Positions 12,111 to 23,785 of a stretch of DNA of 64,000 bases are shown here, piece by piece. A program made the position numbers and the translations under genes. The first letter of the stretch is position 1. Each line of letters begins with the position of its first letter. A model generated the notes under the pieces. It worked only from the letters and a program-made list of their open reading frames with translations, was not told where the DNA came from and did not search any database. This DNA is from Trichoderma breve (lineage: Eukaryota; Ascomycota; Sordariomycetes; Hypocreales; Hypocreaceae): assembly GCF_028502605.1 (NCBI RefSeq), contig NC_079233.1, positions 1,736,001 through 1,800,000 of the forward strand, given 5' to 3'.

Positions 12111-15100
12111 TTACATTCCACCTCTGTTCGTCTTCCCTCTACCTCGGCCCCGAGATGCATTACCGCCGGTCTTGGGTGCTTCTTTTGTACTCGTACTTGA
12201 GCCTTCAACGCCAGGCTGCTGATTGTTTGTCGGCTCACTGCTTCGAGCCTTTCCACCCCTTCCCCGGCGGCCACGTCTTCCTCCTCCCTGCTCCTCCTTG
12301 CCCTTTGCTCGACTGTGCCGCCTGGCCTCCTCTTCCTGCGCACGACGACTCTCTTGGTCCCACCACTCCTGAAAGGCTTGTTCTTGTTGAATCTCCTGGA
12401 GAGATCGCTTTGCCACTGCCTCCTTGACCTGCTGCTGCTCTCTTTGCTGTTGCCCGATGATATCTGCCATGCTCAACCCCAACGTCGCCTCCGTCTTTTG
12501 TGCCGGCTTAATGTAAGATTTGGAGTGAGGTATCAGAGGCTTCTGCTGTTGTTTTTCCGCTCCAGCGCTTGTTTGGGCTGTTACCTGTGGGTTGCCAGGA
12601 CGCCCCTGTCCGGGGAATCGAGTATCTGGGGAAGCTGTCCGTCTCGGCGTGGATCGAGGATTAGACTCAGATGCAACCAGAGGCTTGACATTGGTAGATA
12701 TTGCGTTTCGCTGTGCAACGTCAGACGCCATCGCTTGCTGCAGTGAAGTCTTTGGAACGGGCGTTGCTGCTTTCCATGGTGGCGGAGTTTTCTTAGACGA
12801 TGATGTTTCCCACGGTATTGCTTTAGCCTGCTCTTCTTGCGCTGCGACCTGTGATTCCTGCTGCATCTGCATCTGTTTCTTGCGTTCTTTCTGTGACATT
12901 TTGGAAAGCGGTTTACTAGACGAGTCCTTTGTCATCTGTGCCGATAAGGCGGCCGTCAACGCTGACTTTCCGGAAGCCTCAGACATAATGTCCTTCAGAT
13001 CTAGTTTAGCAGTAGGCAGTGCCGCAGAGGCCCACGGAGGGTTGGCAGTTGAGTATGGGGATTCTACATCGTTCCTAACATCTTTGGAAACAGGCGCCGA
13101 GTCGATAGTCGGCTGCTGGTGAGAAGGCAGGCTTGGAACAGGCGACTGCGGTGTCTCGGCTTTGTCTTTGCCTTTTGAGCTCTTCCACTCTGTCGGGAGC
13201 CTCGAGATCGATCCAGCATCAGTATCGGTGCGGGTCAAAGGGGGCGATAGCTGCGGAGACACGATTCTGCTTCCTCCAGAGGGTGCTTCATCATCCATAT
13301 CAAAGATCATATCGGCTTGGGAATCCTTGGGGCGTAAAGTCGGACTGAATGGCTCATTCCGACCACTCCTTGACTGTCTGGTGTGTTTCTCAGGGGTCTC
13401 TAACCCTCGCGCAAGATCATCCAGACTTCCAAAGCGTGGCTTGTATACAGAGGATAATCTTCTCTCTTCCTCCTTCTGAGCGTGCTTAAATGCCATCTCT
13501 TTGACACGACGCCTTCTTTCTTCTTCAATATCAACCACTAGGTCGGGGTACTTCTCGTGGAGCAGCAGCTCCGCTCGACCGCTCTTTGCAATTGGGAAGC
13601 ACGCGAGCTGATTGTCTCGAACCTTGCTATCCAGTTCGTACAATAGTTCTTCGTCGAGGGAGTCTAGGAAATGATTCTCGAGCATAGATTCTAGCTGCAA
13701 GCAGATATACTCCAGCCCAGTGTCCTTGAACTCCGCCACTGAACAAGCGCTGATTTCATTCAGGAGATTCGATATATTGCGATTGGTTACAAATTTGCCA
13801 ATTAAGGATTGGCATATTTGTGACAGCCGATCAATCATGAGCTCGTTGGCCACGCTGAGCACATCCAGGACGAGTTCTGAGAATTCGTCAATCGACGTAG
13901 CCATCACTTCATCGAATATCTCTTCACCAATATCTCCATATAAAAAGTTGAGCACATAGGAGAATGTCTCCGGGTGAATGTGCTTCAAGTCAATCCGAAC
14001 TGGCTCGACGTGCTGCATTGCGTCGCGGCGACCAGCTAGCCATTGTCCTTGTGATCTACCGTTGAACATTCCATCAAAAAATGCACAGCGCTGGCACAAG
14101 AGATGACTGTGGAGCATCACTTCGTCCCCATCCAGTTCTAATATCACATCGCCATCCTCAAAGAACAAGGGGTCGGTTATTGCTTCCTGCAAATCGACAT
14201 CAAGCGTTCGCTCCAGGCCTGCCTGCAGCCGAGCAGCGGCCTCCAGTTTCGGCATGTTGAGCTTTGTAGCGACTTTCATTAGGTCCGTTCGAACTTGGCG
14301 GAAGCGATGGGCTAGAGCCGGGGCTTCGCGCGTGTATTTCCACACGGGAATAATGTTGTCTTGGTAGGCGTATACCACAATATTCAGCATTGTGAATATG
14401 TCAATGTGGAGCAGAGTCAGCACCACCTTGTCATTGATAATTTCCAAGGCAAATGTGTCCGATTGTGGCTGGAAGCCATCAAGCCGAAAGTCTGACAGAG
14501 CCTGGCGGAGGACGGAGCTCCTTCCAGAGAGAAGCCAGCCGTGCACCGGTATCCTGATATCTGGCGCGGCAGTTGTGCGAATCTCTAGGTCGGTATCGTA
14601 TAAGAACGAGTTGGCTTGTAGCCAATGAAGCATGTCCGTTTCGATATCAGAAGAGCTTAGAATCCGATGGGCCATAGTGCCAGGACCCTCTCTGATGATA
14701 GAAGCGTTCCAAGCTTTCCGTAATGAGTCACTCTCAGAGCTGCTTTCGGGAGTGTAGAAGTCCTTCAAGCAAAGGAGAGAGCCCATATCGTTCCAGAGAT
14801 TCTGCTCGGAAATGTGAATTTCCTGGGCCATGACTTTGCTATCCTTTCGAATGGCAGCAAACGCCCCGAAAGTAGAGCTGCGCACAGCCACGCAATCCGT
14901 GATGTAAGGAACACGCTGAAACTTGAAGTCTTTTCTCTTGACATCGCCAGAATCGACAATGGATTCGATCTTGCCCTTGAGGCGTTTTATTCTCCTCCAG
15001 ACAGCGCCAGATGCTGTGCAGATGATGACAGATCCATGCTCCCCAACGCTGACCGATGTAACACCGTCTTTTCCTGAATCCCATATGCACTGCGGCTGGG

Positions 15101-16981
15101 AAACCGCACTCTTGATTTTGACGGGGTTGGTCGTGGAGCCAAATGGGGCTCCAGCATCTCCCTTATTACTCACTTGCATGGTGAAGAGATCGCCACGAGC
15201 CGTGACTGCAGCGATCGTCTCACCACCAGCTGCTATGTATCGAATATCTCTTCGCGATACGTCGAACTTGGTGGAGAAGACGCTTGCATTGAGACTGCGG
15301 TTAAGGGCAACGTCGGGGAAGGCGAACCTTACGAGACTGTATCCGTAATTGGTGAATACCCAAACTTGATGATTTGATAACAAGCAGGTGGTGGCCCTGT
15401 CAATCGCGGCAACCATTTCAATCGGCGCCGACAAAAGAGAAGCGGCAACTTTGCGAGGCGTCTGCTGTAGATCCAGTGATCTAGAATCAGAATCCATAAG
15501 GGCGAGCTGGCCCGCATTGCGGCCCCAGCAGTATAACGACGATCCAGTGTGAGCAACCGAATGTATGGATGATGCAGCGATACCAAGGACGATCTCTTTC
15601 TTGAGAGGGCCGAAAACCTGCCGCGGGACGAGGCTCATCGGCTCTTCATCTGTCCTCAGAGGAGGAGGCAGCACGTAGCCAAGTTGCGAATCGGAATTGA
15701 GGCCCCAGGTCCACAGCTCGCCGTTTCCAACGACTGCCATTGAGTGGTTCTGCCCAAGGGCAACCTGAGAAACCTTTTTATCTGCAAATGGCCCGGAGAG
15801 AGGGGCGAATTTAAATTGTGTATTCTCGTCCCCAAGTCCGAGTCTTCCGCCGCGACCAACGCCACAAACATAAAGGTTGGATATCGGGTCATCGGTAAGA
15901 ATAGCAGTGTGCAGCTTTGACATGGCCACGTCCTGGATTACCAAGGGTCGGTTTTGAACCAGAGCAGGGATGGTTTCAAGGTCTGTCGTGACATTGAGCG
16001 GTGCATCCACATGTTTCTGTGTAAGGTAATCATCATAGAAGCGGCGGATGGATTGGTCTGACCGTTGTAGCATTATCCGCTCAGGATACTGTCGGTCATC
16101 CTCATCCCCAACCCCAAGGGAAAGGTTCTTGTTGCTTCCAAACATGAAGAGTTCATCTCCCTCGGCATAATGTTTGTTGGCGTGCATAAATTTAGAAGCA
16201 CTATACGATTCAAGGTCAGTCAACATCGAGTGCGAAACAGCCAAGAATGAAGTGTCGCAGTGATAACTTACCTTTGGTCAAAGTCCCCGTCACCAAGGTC
16301 CGAATCATCATCGTCCAAAGACTGAACCATCGTGTGACGTAACGATCTCGCAGCAATCGTCGAGTTATAGAGGTCAAACGGACTGTTTCCTTCGTGATCC
16401 TTGGTCTTGATGAGCTGGCCAACCTTGTTAACAGCACCAAGAGTGTGGTTTACCAGATCCCCACGCTCCTTTGCCAGTAACGCTCTAGCTATTGATGCAT
16501 TTCCAGCGTACAGTGACCTATGCAGGGCATTCCAGCCGCTTTCAGGATCTTGAGCGTACAGGTCGATATGGGGGTGCTCGAGTAGAGCCTGAACGAAGGC
16601 CAGGGCGTTCGGATCGGTAGAAGAAGATGCGCGCAGCAATAGCGTCAGTCCGGCATGGTCACGACTGTTGACTTCCGCTTTGCCCAGACCAGAGCTGCCG
16701 TCTTTTGCTTTGCCAAGGCCAGGGGTATAACCTGACGCCTTACGCGGTTTGATGGTAGTCCTTGGTGAAGTCCCGATGCTACCGGGACTCGCTCCAAGAT
16801 GTGTTCCAACGCCTACCGCTGGACTCCTTGTTGTCGCCTGGGTATTGGGGCCGGCCGAAGCCAGCAGACGCCGAAACTTGTCGACATCGTTCTCCCAGAA
16901 GTATTTCCAAAGCAAATGACTCATCGGCCGGGGATAAGCTGCTGCACGACGGACAGGAGGCCCAGACGCCTGAAAAGGCAC
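12111..16981 (-). CDS. ankyrin-RCC1-BTB/POZ protein (IBTK-like)
   Basis: Two exons (16981-16272 and 16200-12111) with a GTAAGT...ATAG intron give 1599 aa. The N-terminus starts MPFQASG and contains HLLWKYFWENDVDKFRRLL, followed by two or more ankyrin repeats (about 105-215). RCC1-type blade repeats cover about 250-640, for example LYVCGVGRGGRLGLGDE, LWTWGLNSDSQLG and LYCWGRNAGQLAL. Two BTB/POZ domains follow at about 770-900 and 917-1040, the second containing GDVILELDGDEVMLHSHLL. The last third is low-complexity with coiled, Gln/Lys/Glu-rich parts and an RG-rich basic tail (RGRRGRGGK, RGRGRGKTNRGGM). The architecture matches animal IBTK (inhibitor of Bruton tyrosine kinase) and its fungal relatives. 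In animals such proteins act as Cul3 substrate adaptors; the role in fungi is inference. Only one intron was needed. Confidence 0.9.
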
Positions 16982-19099
16982 CTCGCTGTGAGTCTCGCAG
17001 GATCACGGCTTTTTTAAAGGTGCGATTCGAAGCGCCGGAGAGTTGCTGACGCCTCAGCAACCACAGTCGAAGCTCTCTTTTGCGGAATTCGATGCCAGGA
17101 GATTGTGCGACTCGGCGTGGCTGCAGCAAGACGTGCGTGTGTGGGACTCGACAAGTTGTTATCACCGAATGCGCACGCAGGATAAATCGTCGATGGATGG
17201 CAAAAGACTCTGTTATCGATAATATCGAGGGGCGGCGCGAAACGATCTGGATCGGCGAGTGGTTTGAATTTGGATGAATTTGGATCCTCGGATGAGTTTG
17301 ATGAAGAGGATGTGGCGATAATGGAGGATTCGAAGATTAGAAGCCGGATGGTGGTTATATCTCTCCAAGTTCCAAGCTCCGTGAGCGTGGCCTTGCGCAT
17401 TCCTGGTACCCGGAAAGTACATCGAAGATGCCGTAGCGGCTGTTAGGTCAGGACTCGGCAGCTCATATGTCTATGCCGAGCTACGGGGCAGCAAGCAGCT
17501 GTTAATACAGTAATAAATTTGGAAGACCGATTAAAATCGCTACCTAGTGCCATATTATTATGCAAATCGTTCGAATTTAACCTCTTTAATGGAATTATCT
17601 TCATCAAGTCAAGACCAGTAAGTTTGTATACCCTTATCATATTGCGTTTCCCAACATTGTACCTGTCGCTTCCTCCTTTCTGCCCTGTGGTTGATGATGG
17701 CGGGGTTTAGGTCCGGGCCACGGAGCACTTGCGCCGATAAGACGGATAGCCCTCTCTGCAGCCATGGCCAATAGCAGTGCGCAAAAGCAGCCTGTGCTAA
17801 ATCGCTTTGACGCTCAGCTTCCGGATAAGGCTTCCCAACGACGGCACATGTCGACATTGCGAGGGTCTAATTTGCTGATACACAACCTCTGGGTCGTGGG
17901 ACGTGCGCGTCTAGGTAACTTGGAAGAAGACCAGCTGAGCCGAAAGGGGGCTCGGCAATCTTCTGCTACTACTGTACCGAGACGAGGTACAATTCCCCGG
18001 ATCTACCATACAAAAGATACTAGACAGCCAAGCACCAAAGATCGTACCTTAATACGCATTTATCTCTACCGGGTGGCAGTAGGAGCAGGACGCGCACCAG
18101 GAAGCCGGGCCCTTCCGAAGACCATCAGCCGCCGTGCATGACTTGTGTGTGGGGGAGAATTCTGAACCCCGCCATCGGGGTGCATTGGGGCCGTCTCGTC
18201 TCTGCCCTACTACTGACTAGCAACATCAACAGCACAAACGAGTATATATCTATTCAAGAAAAAGAGAGGAGTCTCATCAACAGGCTCTAGAGTAAGTTGG
18301 TAAATCCAGATTCACCATATAATTATCAGTGGTGACTTGATAAGTAGTATGCAGTGTGTGAGAGGTGGATAGCTTTCCAGGTATCTGAAGATGGACTCGA
18401 TGATGATATGAAAATGCCTCTAGTTCAGAATGCCGAATCACAGGTATCTTTACGTAAATCCAGACAAGAACTGCATTGCTTTACGTACTGAAGTATCATG
18501 CTAAATAAGCATATTACTACGCTACCTATCAACGAGCTGCGGAGATCAATATACATGAGATTGAATGGCATCAATCCCGAATTATATCCAACTTACACGG
18601 AATCCCGCCATCGGGAAATGGGTCCCTGGAAGCTCTACTCAACTCCTGACGTGATTATTTCTAGCGTATGCAAGTGCAAGTGCTTCGCATTCCGTACTGA
18701 CGGATTAAGCACTAAAGTCTGTACGAGTAGGGCATAACTACCACCCTGTCTCTAGACTCGAGGTCATCAATTCGTCTCGTCTCATCAGACTAACGCACTG
18801 CTAGTGTCGCGTGTTCTCGTCCAGTTTTCGTGACCCTTGGCCGCTAAAACTGCACCACTGGACAGGGTCTCTGCTAGCGCCCAGGTGGGACTTGTCGCTT
18901 ATAGCCGGCGACACTCAGCCCATGAAATGGCCTGCCCGCCGCTAAAGATAATTGGAAAAAAATTCCCCTCCAGAGTGACGCTCCGATCTTCCTCCGCTAA
19001 GTACAACGACAATCGCATCTGTGCTCGGCCGCTTCTCTGCCACGGAATCCCTTCAGCACTGCAATTGATTGATCCAGGTCGAACAGCCAATTTGTCAAG
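16982..19099. other. divergent intergenic region
   Basis: This 2.1 kb gap lies between the divergently transcribed ankyrin/RCC1/BTB gene and the carrier gene. It includes an AT-rich pocket at about 17500-17650. The open frame at 17764-18141 (125 codons) shows no domain, signal peptide or splice-supported extension, so I do not call it. Nothing else is recognised. Confidence 0.5.
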
Positions 19100-20322
19100 A
19101 TGGCCGAGCCAAAGCCCCTTCCCTTCCAATACCAGTTTGCCGCAGGTACGCTCAGATACTGCGCAGTTCGCTCCAATTCTACTTGATGGCAGTTAACGGC
19201 TGACAATACATTCAGGCGCAATTGCGGGCGTCTCGGAGGTGCGATTTGAACCCGTTGTTCTTGATGTAAACCTCAGCTAACGATTCGTCTTTCTTTCTAT
19301 AGATTCTGGTCATGTACGTCGCACGATATCCTTTACGCTCACTAGCCTGAGTAGCCATACTTACAAATCGCCGTGCAGGTATCCTTTGGATGTGGTCAAG
19401 ACTCGAGTTCAGCTGCAGACCGGCACGGGTTCAGGTGCCGAAGCATACAATGGCATGCTTGACTGCTTCAAGAAAATTATCAAGCACGAAGGGTAGGTCA
19501 CTTTCTTCGCTTCTATTGCTCCGCTTCTATTATCTCCTTTGGAGCTCCCTTCTCACAGAGACGCAGGTTCTCACGCCTCTACCGCGGCATCTCTGCTCCG
19601 ATTCTGATGGAAGCCCCCAAGCGAGCCACCAAGTTTGCTGCCAACGATGAATGGGGCAAGGTCTACCGCAAGATGTTTGGCGTCGACAAGATGAACCAGT
19701 CATTGTCAGTCCTCACTGGTGCTACCGCAGGTGCCACCGAATCCTTCGTTGTCGTTCCATTCGAGCTGGTCAAGATCCGTTTGCAAGACAAGGCGTCTGC
19801 TGGAAAATACAACGGCATGGTGGATTGCGTTCTCAAGATTGTCAAGAACGAGGGCCCCCTCACTCTTTACCAAGGTCTTGAGAGCACAATGTGGCGACAC
19901 ATTCTCTGGAACGCCGGCTACTTTGGCTGTATCTTCCAGGTCCGTCAGATGCTTCCCAAGGCTGAGACCGGCAGCGGCAAGATGGGCAACGACTTGATCT
20001 CTGGTGCCATCGGTGGAACCGTGGGAACCATTCTCAACACTCCCCTGGACGTCGTCAAGAGCAGAATTCAGAATACTCCCAAGGTGCCCGGCCAGGTTCC
20101 CAAGTACAACTGGGCTTTCCCCTCCGTGGTGACTGTTTTCAGAGAAGAAGGTTTCGGTGCTTTATACAAGGGTTTCTTGCCCAAGGTGAGCCTCTCTTGT
20201 TCCTTTATAGATATTCTGCATTTGCTCACCTCTGTTAGGTTCTCCGTCTCGGACCTGGAGGCGGTATCCTTTTGGTCGTTTTCACCACCGTCATGGACAC
20301 TTTCCGCAAGTGGCAATCATAG
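19100..20322 (+). CDS. mitochondrial 2-oxodicarboxylate carrier (Odc-type)
   Basis: This is a mitochondrial carrier family protein that exchanges 2-oxoadipate/2-oxoglutarate across the inner membrane, linked to lysine metabolism. Six exons join in frame to 298 aa: 19100-19145, 19216-19238, 19303-19313, 19379-19492, 19567-20185 and 20239-20322. The protein begins MAEPKPLPFQYQFAAGAIAG. The three carrier signatures are visible: YPLDVVKTR, VPFELVKIR (second repeat, degenerate) and TPLDVVKSR. The sequence after the first signature (VQLQTGTGSGAEAYNG), and ATKFAANDEWGKVYR, resemble Odc1/Odc2 more than other carriers. Three introns fall in the first 80 coding bases, including an 11-nt exon. Substrate assignment rests on family resemblance. 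Confidence 0.92.
19303..19313 (+). other. 11-nt microexon of the 2-oxodicarboxylate carrier gene
   Basis: The 11 bases ATTCTGGTCAT lie between a ...TTTCTATAG acceptor and a GTACGTCGC donor. Together with the G from the next exon they encode I-L-V-M, completing the carrier block VSEILVMYPLDVVK. Skipping it would shift the frame. Confidence 0.85.
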
Positions 20323-21091
20323 AAACAGATTACGGTATTGGAAAAGCAGCATTAGAGAAACTGGTCGGGCCGTCGGATGACCCGCAACGTCGACTTGTCA
20401 CACTATGCTTAGAGAACTTGACGCTCAGCATTTAGACGATTTCTTCTTGGATTAGATAGGTACTATATCTCCATTGTTTTGTTTTGTTTTTTAACCTAGA
20501 CGATGGCTGCGGCAGGTTTATGGGGCTTATAAACAGGCGGTTCCAGCGTTTCAATCGTCAAAAGCGGCAACGAGTACAGTCACAAGATTCTTAGAAGTAT
20601 AGACGCTTCAACATATACTATTTACTCCTTAATTTCCATCATTGTTCCCAAACGTGCTTTCGATAACGGCAGATGGCCAGATGTCCATTTTATTCATCCT
20701 GACAGCTGCTCAAGGTCATGTAGCATCCTTCTCCAACCGCTCCATACGACACCTGCTTGCCAGCCTACAGAATATCTATAAGAGTGCACGTTCATCGCCT
20801 CTTCTCCTGCTCTTTGCAGCCTTTTCACCGCTTCAAGGCAGAATCATTGAAGCACCACGTGATTCAAAATCACCTATATAGTCCCAACTCTTCTCTTCCT
20901 CTGTTCTTCCATCTCTTCCTCCCACCACTTTTCATCTCTACCTCTCATCACTCCTCCATCTCTTCCTTCACCCACCCCTCTCCTACGCTTCCTTCACATC
21001 ACTCAGCCTTCTACTTGCTCTTCTTTGCCTTCCAAGCCACTGCCGGCGATCAGGAGAGCGTTCTCTTGTTCCAGTCTTGAGCACAGTCACT
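20323..21091. promoter_or_regulatory. intergenic region with pyrimidine-rich leader upstream of the F-box-like gene
   Basis: The plus strand from about 20884 to 21060 is strongly CT-rich (CTTCTCTTCC-type runs), as is common just upstream of filamentous fungal start codons. The remainder is carrier 3' flank. No other gene is seen. Confidence 0.5.
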
Positions 21092-23785
21092 ATGGATGAC
21101 AATTCAGATGACGATGATCATCTTTCAACCATCAACCTTACTCCTTCTGAAGCCAATACTGGCGCTTCAGACGAGTATGACCTCTCACATGATGAGGATG
21201 ATGATCCTCTAGGTGAGCATGATCAACCTCCACAAGATGATACTCTGTTAGTACGATTCTGATATGTTGGCATATGCACCAGCTGCAGCAAATGCTGCCG
21301 ATGACGACCCATCTGGCGTTCCCGAAGACGAAGACGAATATTCACTCACCGACTCTGACGCAGAAGGAGCACACGCGTTCCGCCATGCTGCCCCAGAATA
21401 TCGATGGCGCTTCAATCGTGTTCATCACAAATCACGGGAGCGAAAGAGAGCAATAGAAGAACTAAACGCGAGGATTATAGACCTGGAAGCAAGAAATCGG
21501 CTGCTTAATGAGAGAATTGTAAGACTTAGCCAACCGAGGGACACACTGAGGAAAACTCGAGTGGTGCGTAGCCTCAGGAAGTTTGAAAATCTCAAGCGTC
21601 TTTGCTCCTTGACTAACCAGTGGAGCAGACTTGGCCAGATCGCATTGGCAGTGAGAGCTGGGAAACAATCTACAAGCTCTCGTGCTTGGAGGGAAATGCT
21701 TCGCCTAAACTCACAAAACTTCATCCGGATCTAAATCTGAGAAGGCCTACGAACCGAGAGCTACAAGCAGATCTATTGCAGGACGACCCTTCAGAGCACC
21801 AGAGGCCGCGGCCTTCTGATATGCTTGCGGGCAAGACACCTGGGGGCAACATACTTAGGGGAAAGCTGCCTACGAAAATACCTGATAAGATACAATTCCA
21901 GATTCTACGACATTTCTTCGACTTTCGAGGCAAGGTGGTCCATGCCATATCCCGCCTAGACCCGCATCATCCGTTAGATGAAGCGCCCATGAATCTCAAT
22001 CAAAGGCCGAGCTACCTCCATCGCCTACACGTGGGAAGGACTCCGGTAAGCATTCAATTTGCGCCTGATCCCAACGTATTCCTAGCTCCTCTGTTGGTCT
22101 GCAAGAGGTGGCATTTCTGGGGCAGCCATATATTCTATGGCTTGAATACGTTTGCTTTTTCTTCTTTGGGCGAATAGGGTCGCTTTGCCAAAGGTATTAG
22201 AGCAAATGTTCAACGGCTGCAGCATATTGAGATTTACTGGCAGGGGTCGCAGCATCTCACCTTTACGATCAACGAGCGCGGGAAATATACATCACGCCGC
22301 ACATTCGCGCTCGTATGGCTTCCAGAGGCCATTCGCCTCAAGACTCTGGGTGTCTACGTTCAAGAGTCCAATGAGGAGTATATGCGTCGCCAACATGAAC
22401 CGAGGGGCATAACCGAGCACATGAAGTGCAAAATGCAAATACACCCTAACTTCAGAGGCTTCCGATCCCTACGCACGATACAAGGCATGGACTATGTCTA
22501 TAATCTCCGAGGCCTAGACCAAGCTGAATTCTGGGATTTCGACCGGTGGCTTCATACAAAAGAGAGGAAGCGACCAGTGCGAGACTGGCACTTTGTAAAG
22601 GACGTGAACAACTCTGTCCGGAGGCCCAAAGAAGCCGGTGATCGTTGTAAATCACAGCTGAGGAATCTCTTTCCATCACTCAATTCGTTTGAGCCATCAG
22701 ATGCAGATTGGGACATTCTGCTCAGAGGTCTCGGGGTAGTAGAGGAAAACGCTCCGGAAGACTCGAGTTCGGATTCTGACCCCGAGTCTGGTTCTGACCC
22801 CGATTCTGGTTCTGATTCCGATTCTGACTCTGGCTCTGATCCTGAGTCTAACTCTCGTTCCAACCCTCGCCAGAGTCGTCCTCTAAGCCCTGGTTCGGAT
22901 TCAGGTTCTGATGCGAGCTCAGATGATGACGGCGACGATGATGCCCCATCACAGGCAATCCCGTGGCACAATATGGGGGACAACTCAACCAACACCGAAG
23001 AAGACGGTGGCCCTTCTACAGGGGACTCACAAGCTAACGATCTACAGCACAACTTCCACTTGCTTCGTTTGATGGCCATTAACGGTGACGGTGACGGTGA
23101 TCAGGAGAGCGATGATGGATCCGCCACCGTCGTGCCAGATGACAGATCAGTCTCTGGACATCAAGTCATCGACCTTACCGAGGATGAAGATAATGAAGAT
23201 CAGCCAAACCAAGAGCTTGACCAAGAACTTGACCAGGGGCTTAACCAGGAGCTCGACCAGGAGCTCGATCATGAGCTTGATCGGGAGCTTGATCATGAGC
23301 TTGATCGGGAGCCTGACCAAGATATAGCGTCTTCTGATCAAGGTTCAACCAATGGCAATGCGGAGGGCAGCCTCTTTGTTTCCGATGCTGGATACGCCCC
23401 GTCATATACAGAATCACTCACACGGAGCACGCAGGGCAATAGAAGCACGGGAGGTCGTGGGCGCGATTCTGATGATTCTGATGATACCGACGATTCAATC
23501 ATCTCCCCCGCGCCGACCGCAGAAAGCGAAGCAAGTTTATTCGTCGGCTCCGCACCTTCCTACATATATCGAACAACATCATCGACGACGACTAGACGAC
23601 AAAACGAAAGAAACGATATACCACTAATTGATCTCACGATAGAGGATCTGACCGACCAATTCCTCCGCGAACAATCGGCTGCGTCTTCAGACTCCCGTAA
23701 ACGCGACCATCTTAAGCTCGAAGAGGACGAGGAAGACAAAGACGATGGTGGCGCTCCGGGAGGCGCGAAGAGGCTTTGCACGTAA
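21092..23785 (+). CDS. fungal F-box-like acidic protein with an in-frame TAG (possible pseudogene)
   Basis: My model has exons 21092-21212, 21283-21563 and 21629-23785. Both introns have good signals (GTGAGC...CCAG and GTGCGT...GCAG with GACTAAC) and keep phase. The frame is open for 853 codons except for TAG at 22175-22177 (codon 317). In order it encodes an acidic N-terminus; a basic, leucine-rich coiled coil (about 75-125); an F-box-like segment starting KLPTKIPDKIQFQILRHFF; the block LLVCKRWHFWGSHIFYG...NTFAFSSLGE; then, after the TAG, GRFAKGIRANVQRLQHIEI and a long conserved region. An Asp/Ser-rich tract, an LDQE repeat and two SUMO-interaction-like motifs (HQVIDLTEDED, PLIDLTIEDL) follow. 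I recognise the type as a fungal protein of unknown function related to F-box proteins. Either the gene is broken, the sequence has an error, or splicing removes the stop (GTAAGC at 22046 to TAG at 22177, 132 nt, in frame). Without readthrough or splicing the product is 316 aa. Confidence 0.6.
23205..23325 (+). repeat. in-frame degenerate 12-nt tandem repeat (LDQE/LDHE/LDRE)
   Basis: About nine to ten copies of a 12-nt unit, roughly GAGCTTGACCAG, lie in tandem inside the F-box-like reading frame. They encode repeated ELDQ, ELDH and ELDR tetrapeptides. The variation is mostly in the third and fourth residues. Confidence 0.8.

Noticed and set aside
17764..18141. 125-codon open frame in the divergent gap
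   Set aside because: No recognisable motif and no splice signals extending it.
19231..19252. tRNA T-arm-like GGTTCAAATCG on the minus strand
   Set aside because: It lies across an exon end and intron of the carrier gene and lacks the rest of a tRNA.
21213..21262. Apparent frameshift near the start of the F-box-like gene
   Set aside because: A 70-nt GTGAGC...CCAG intron restores the frame, so no break is needed here.
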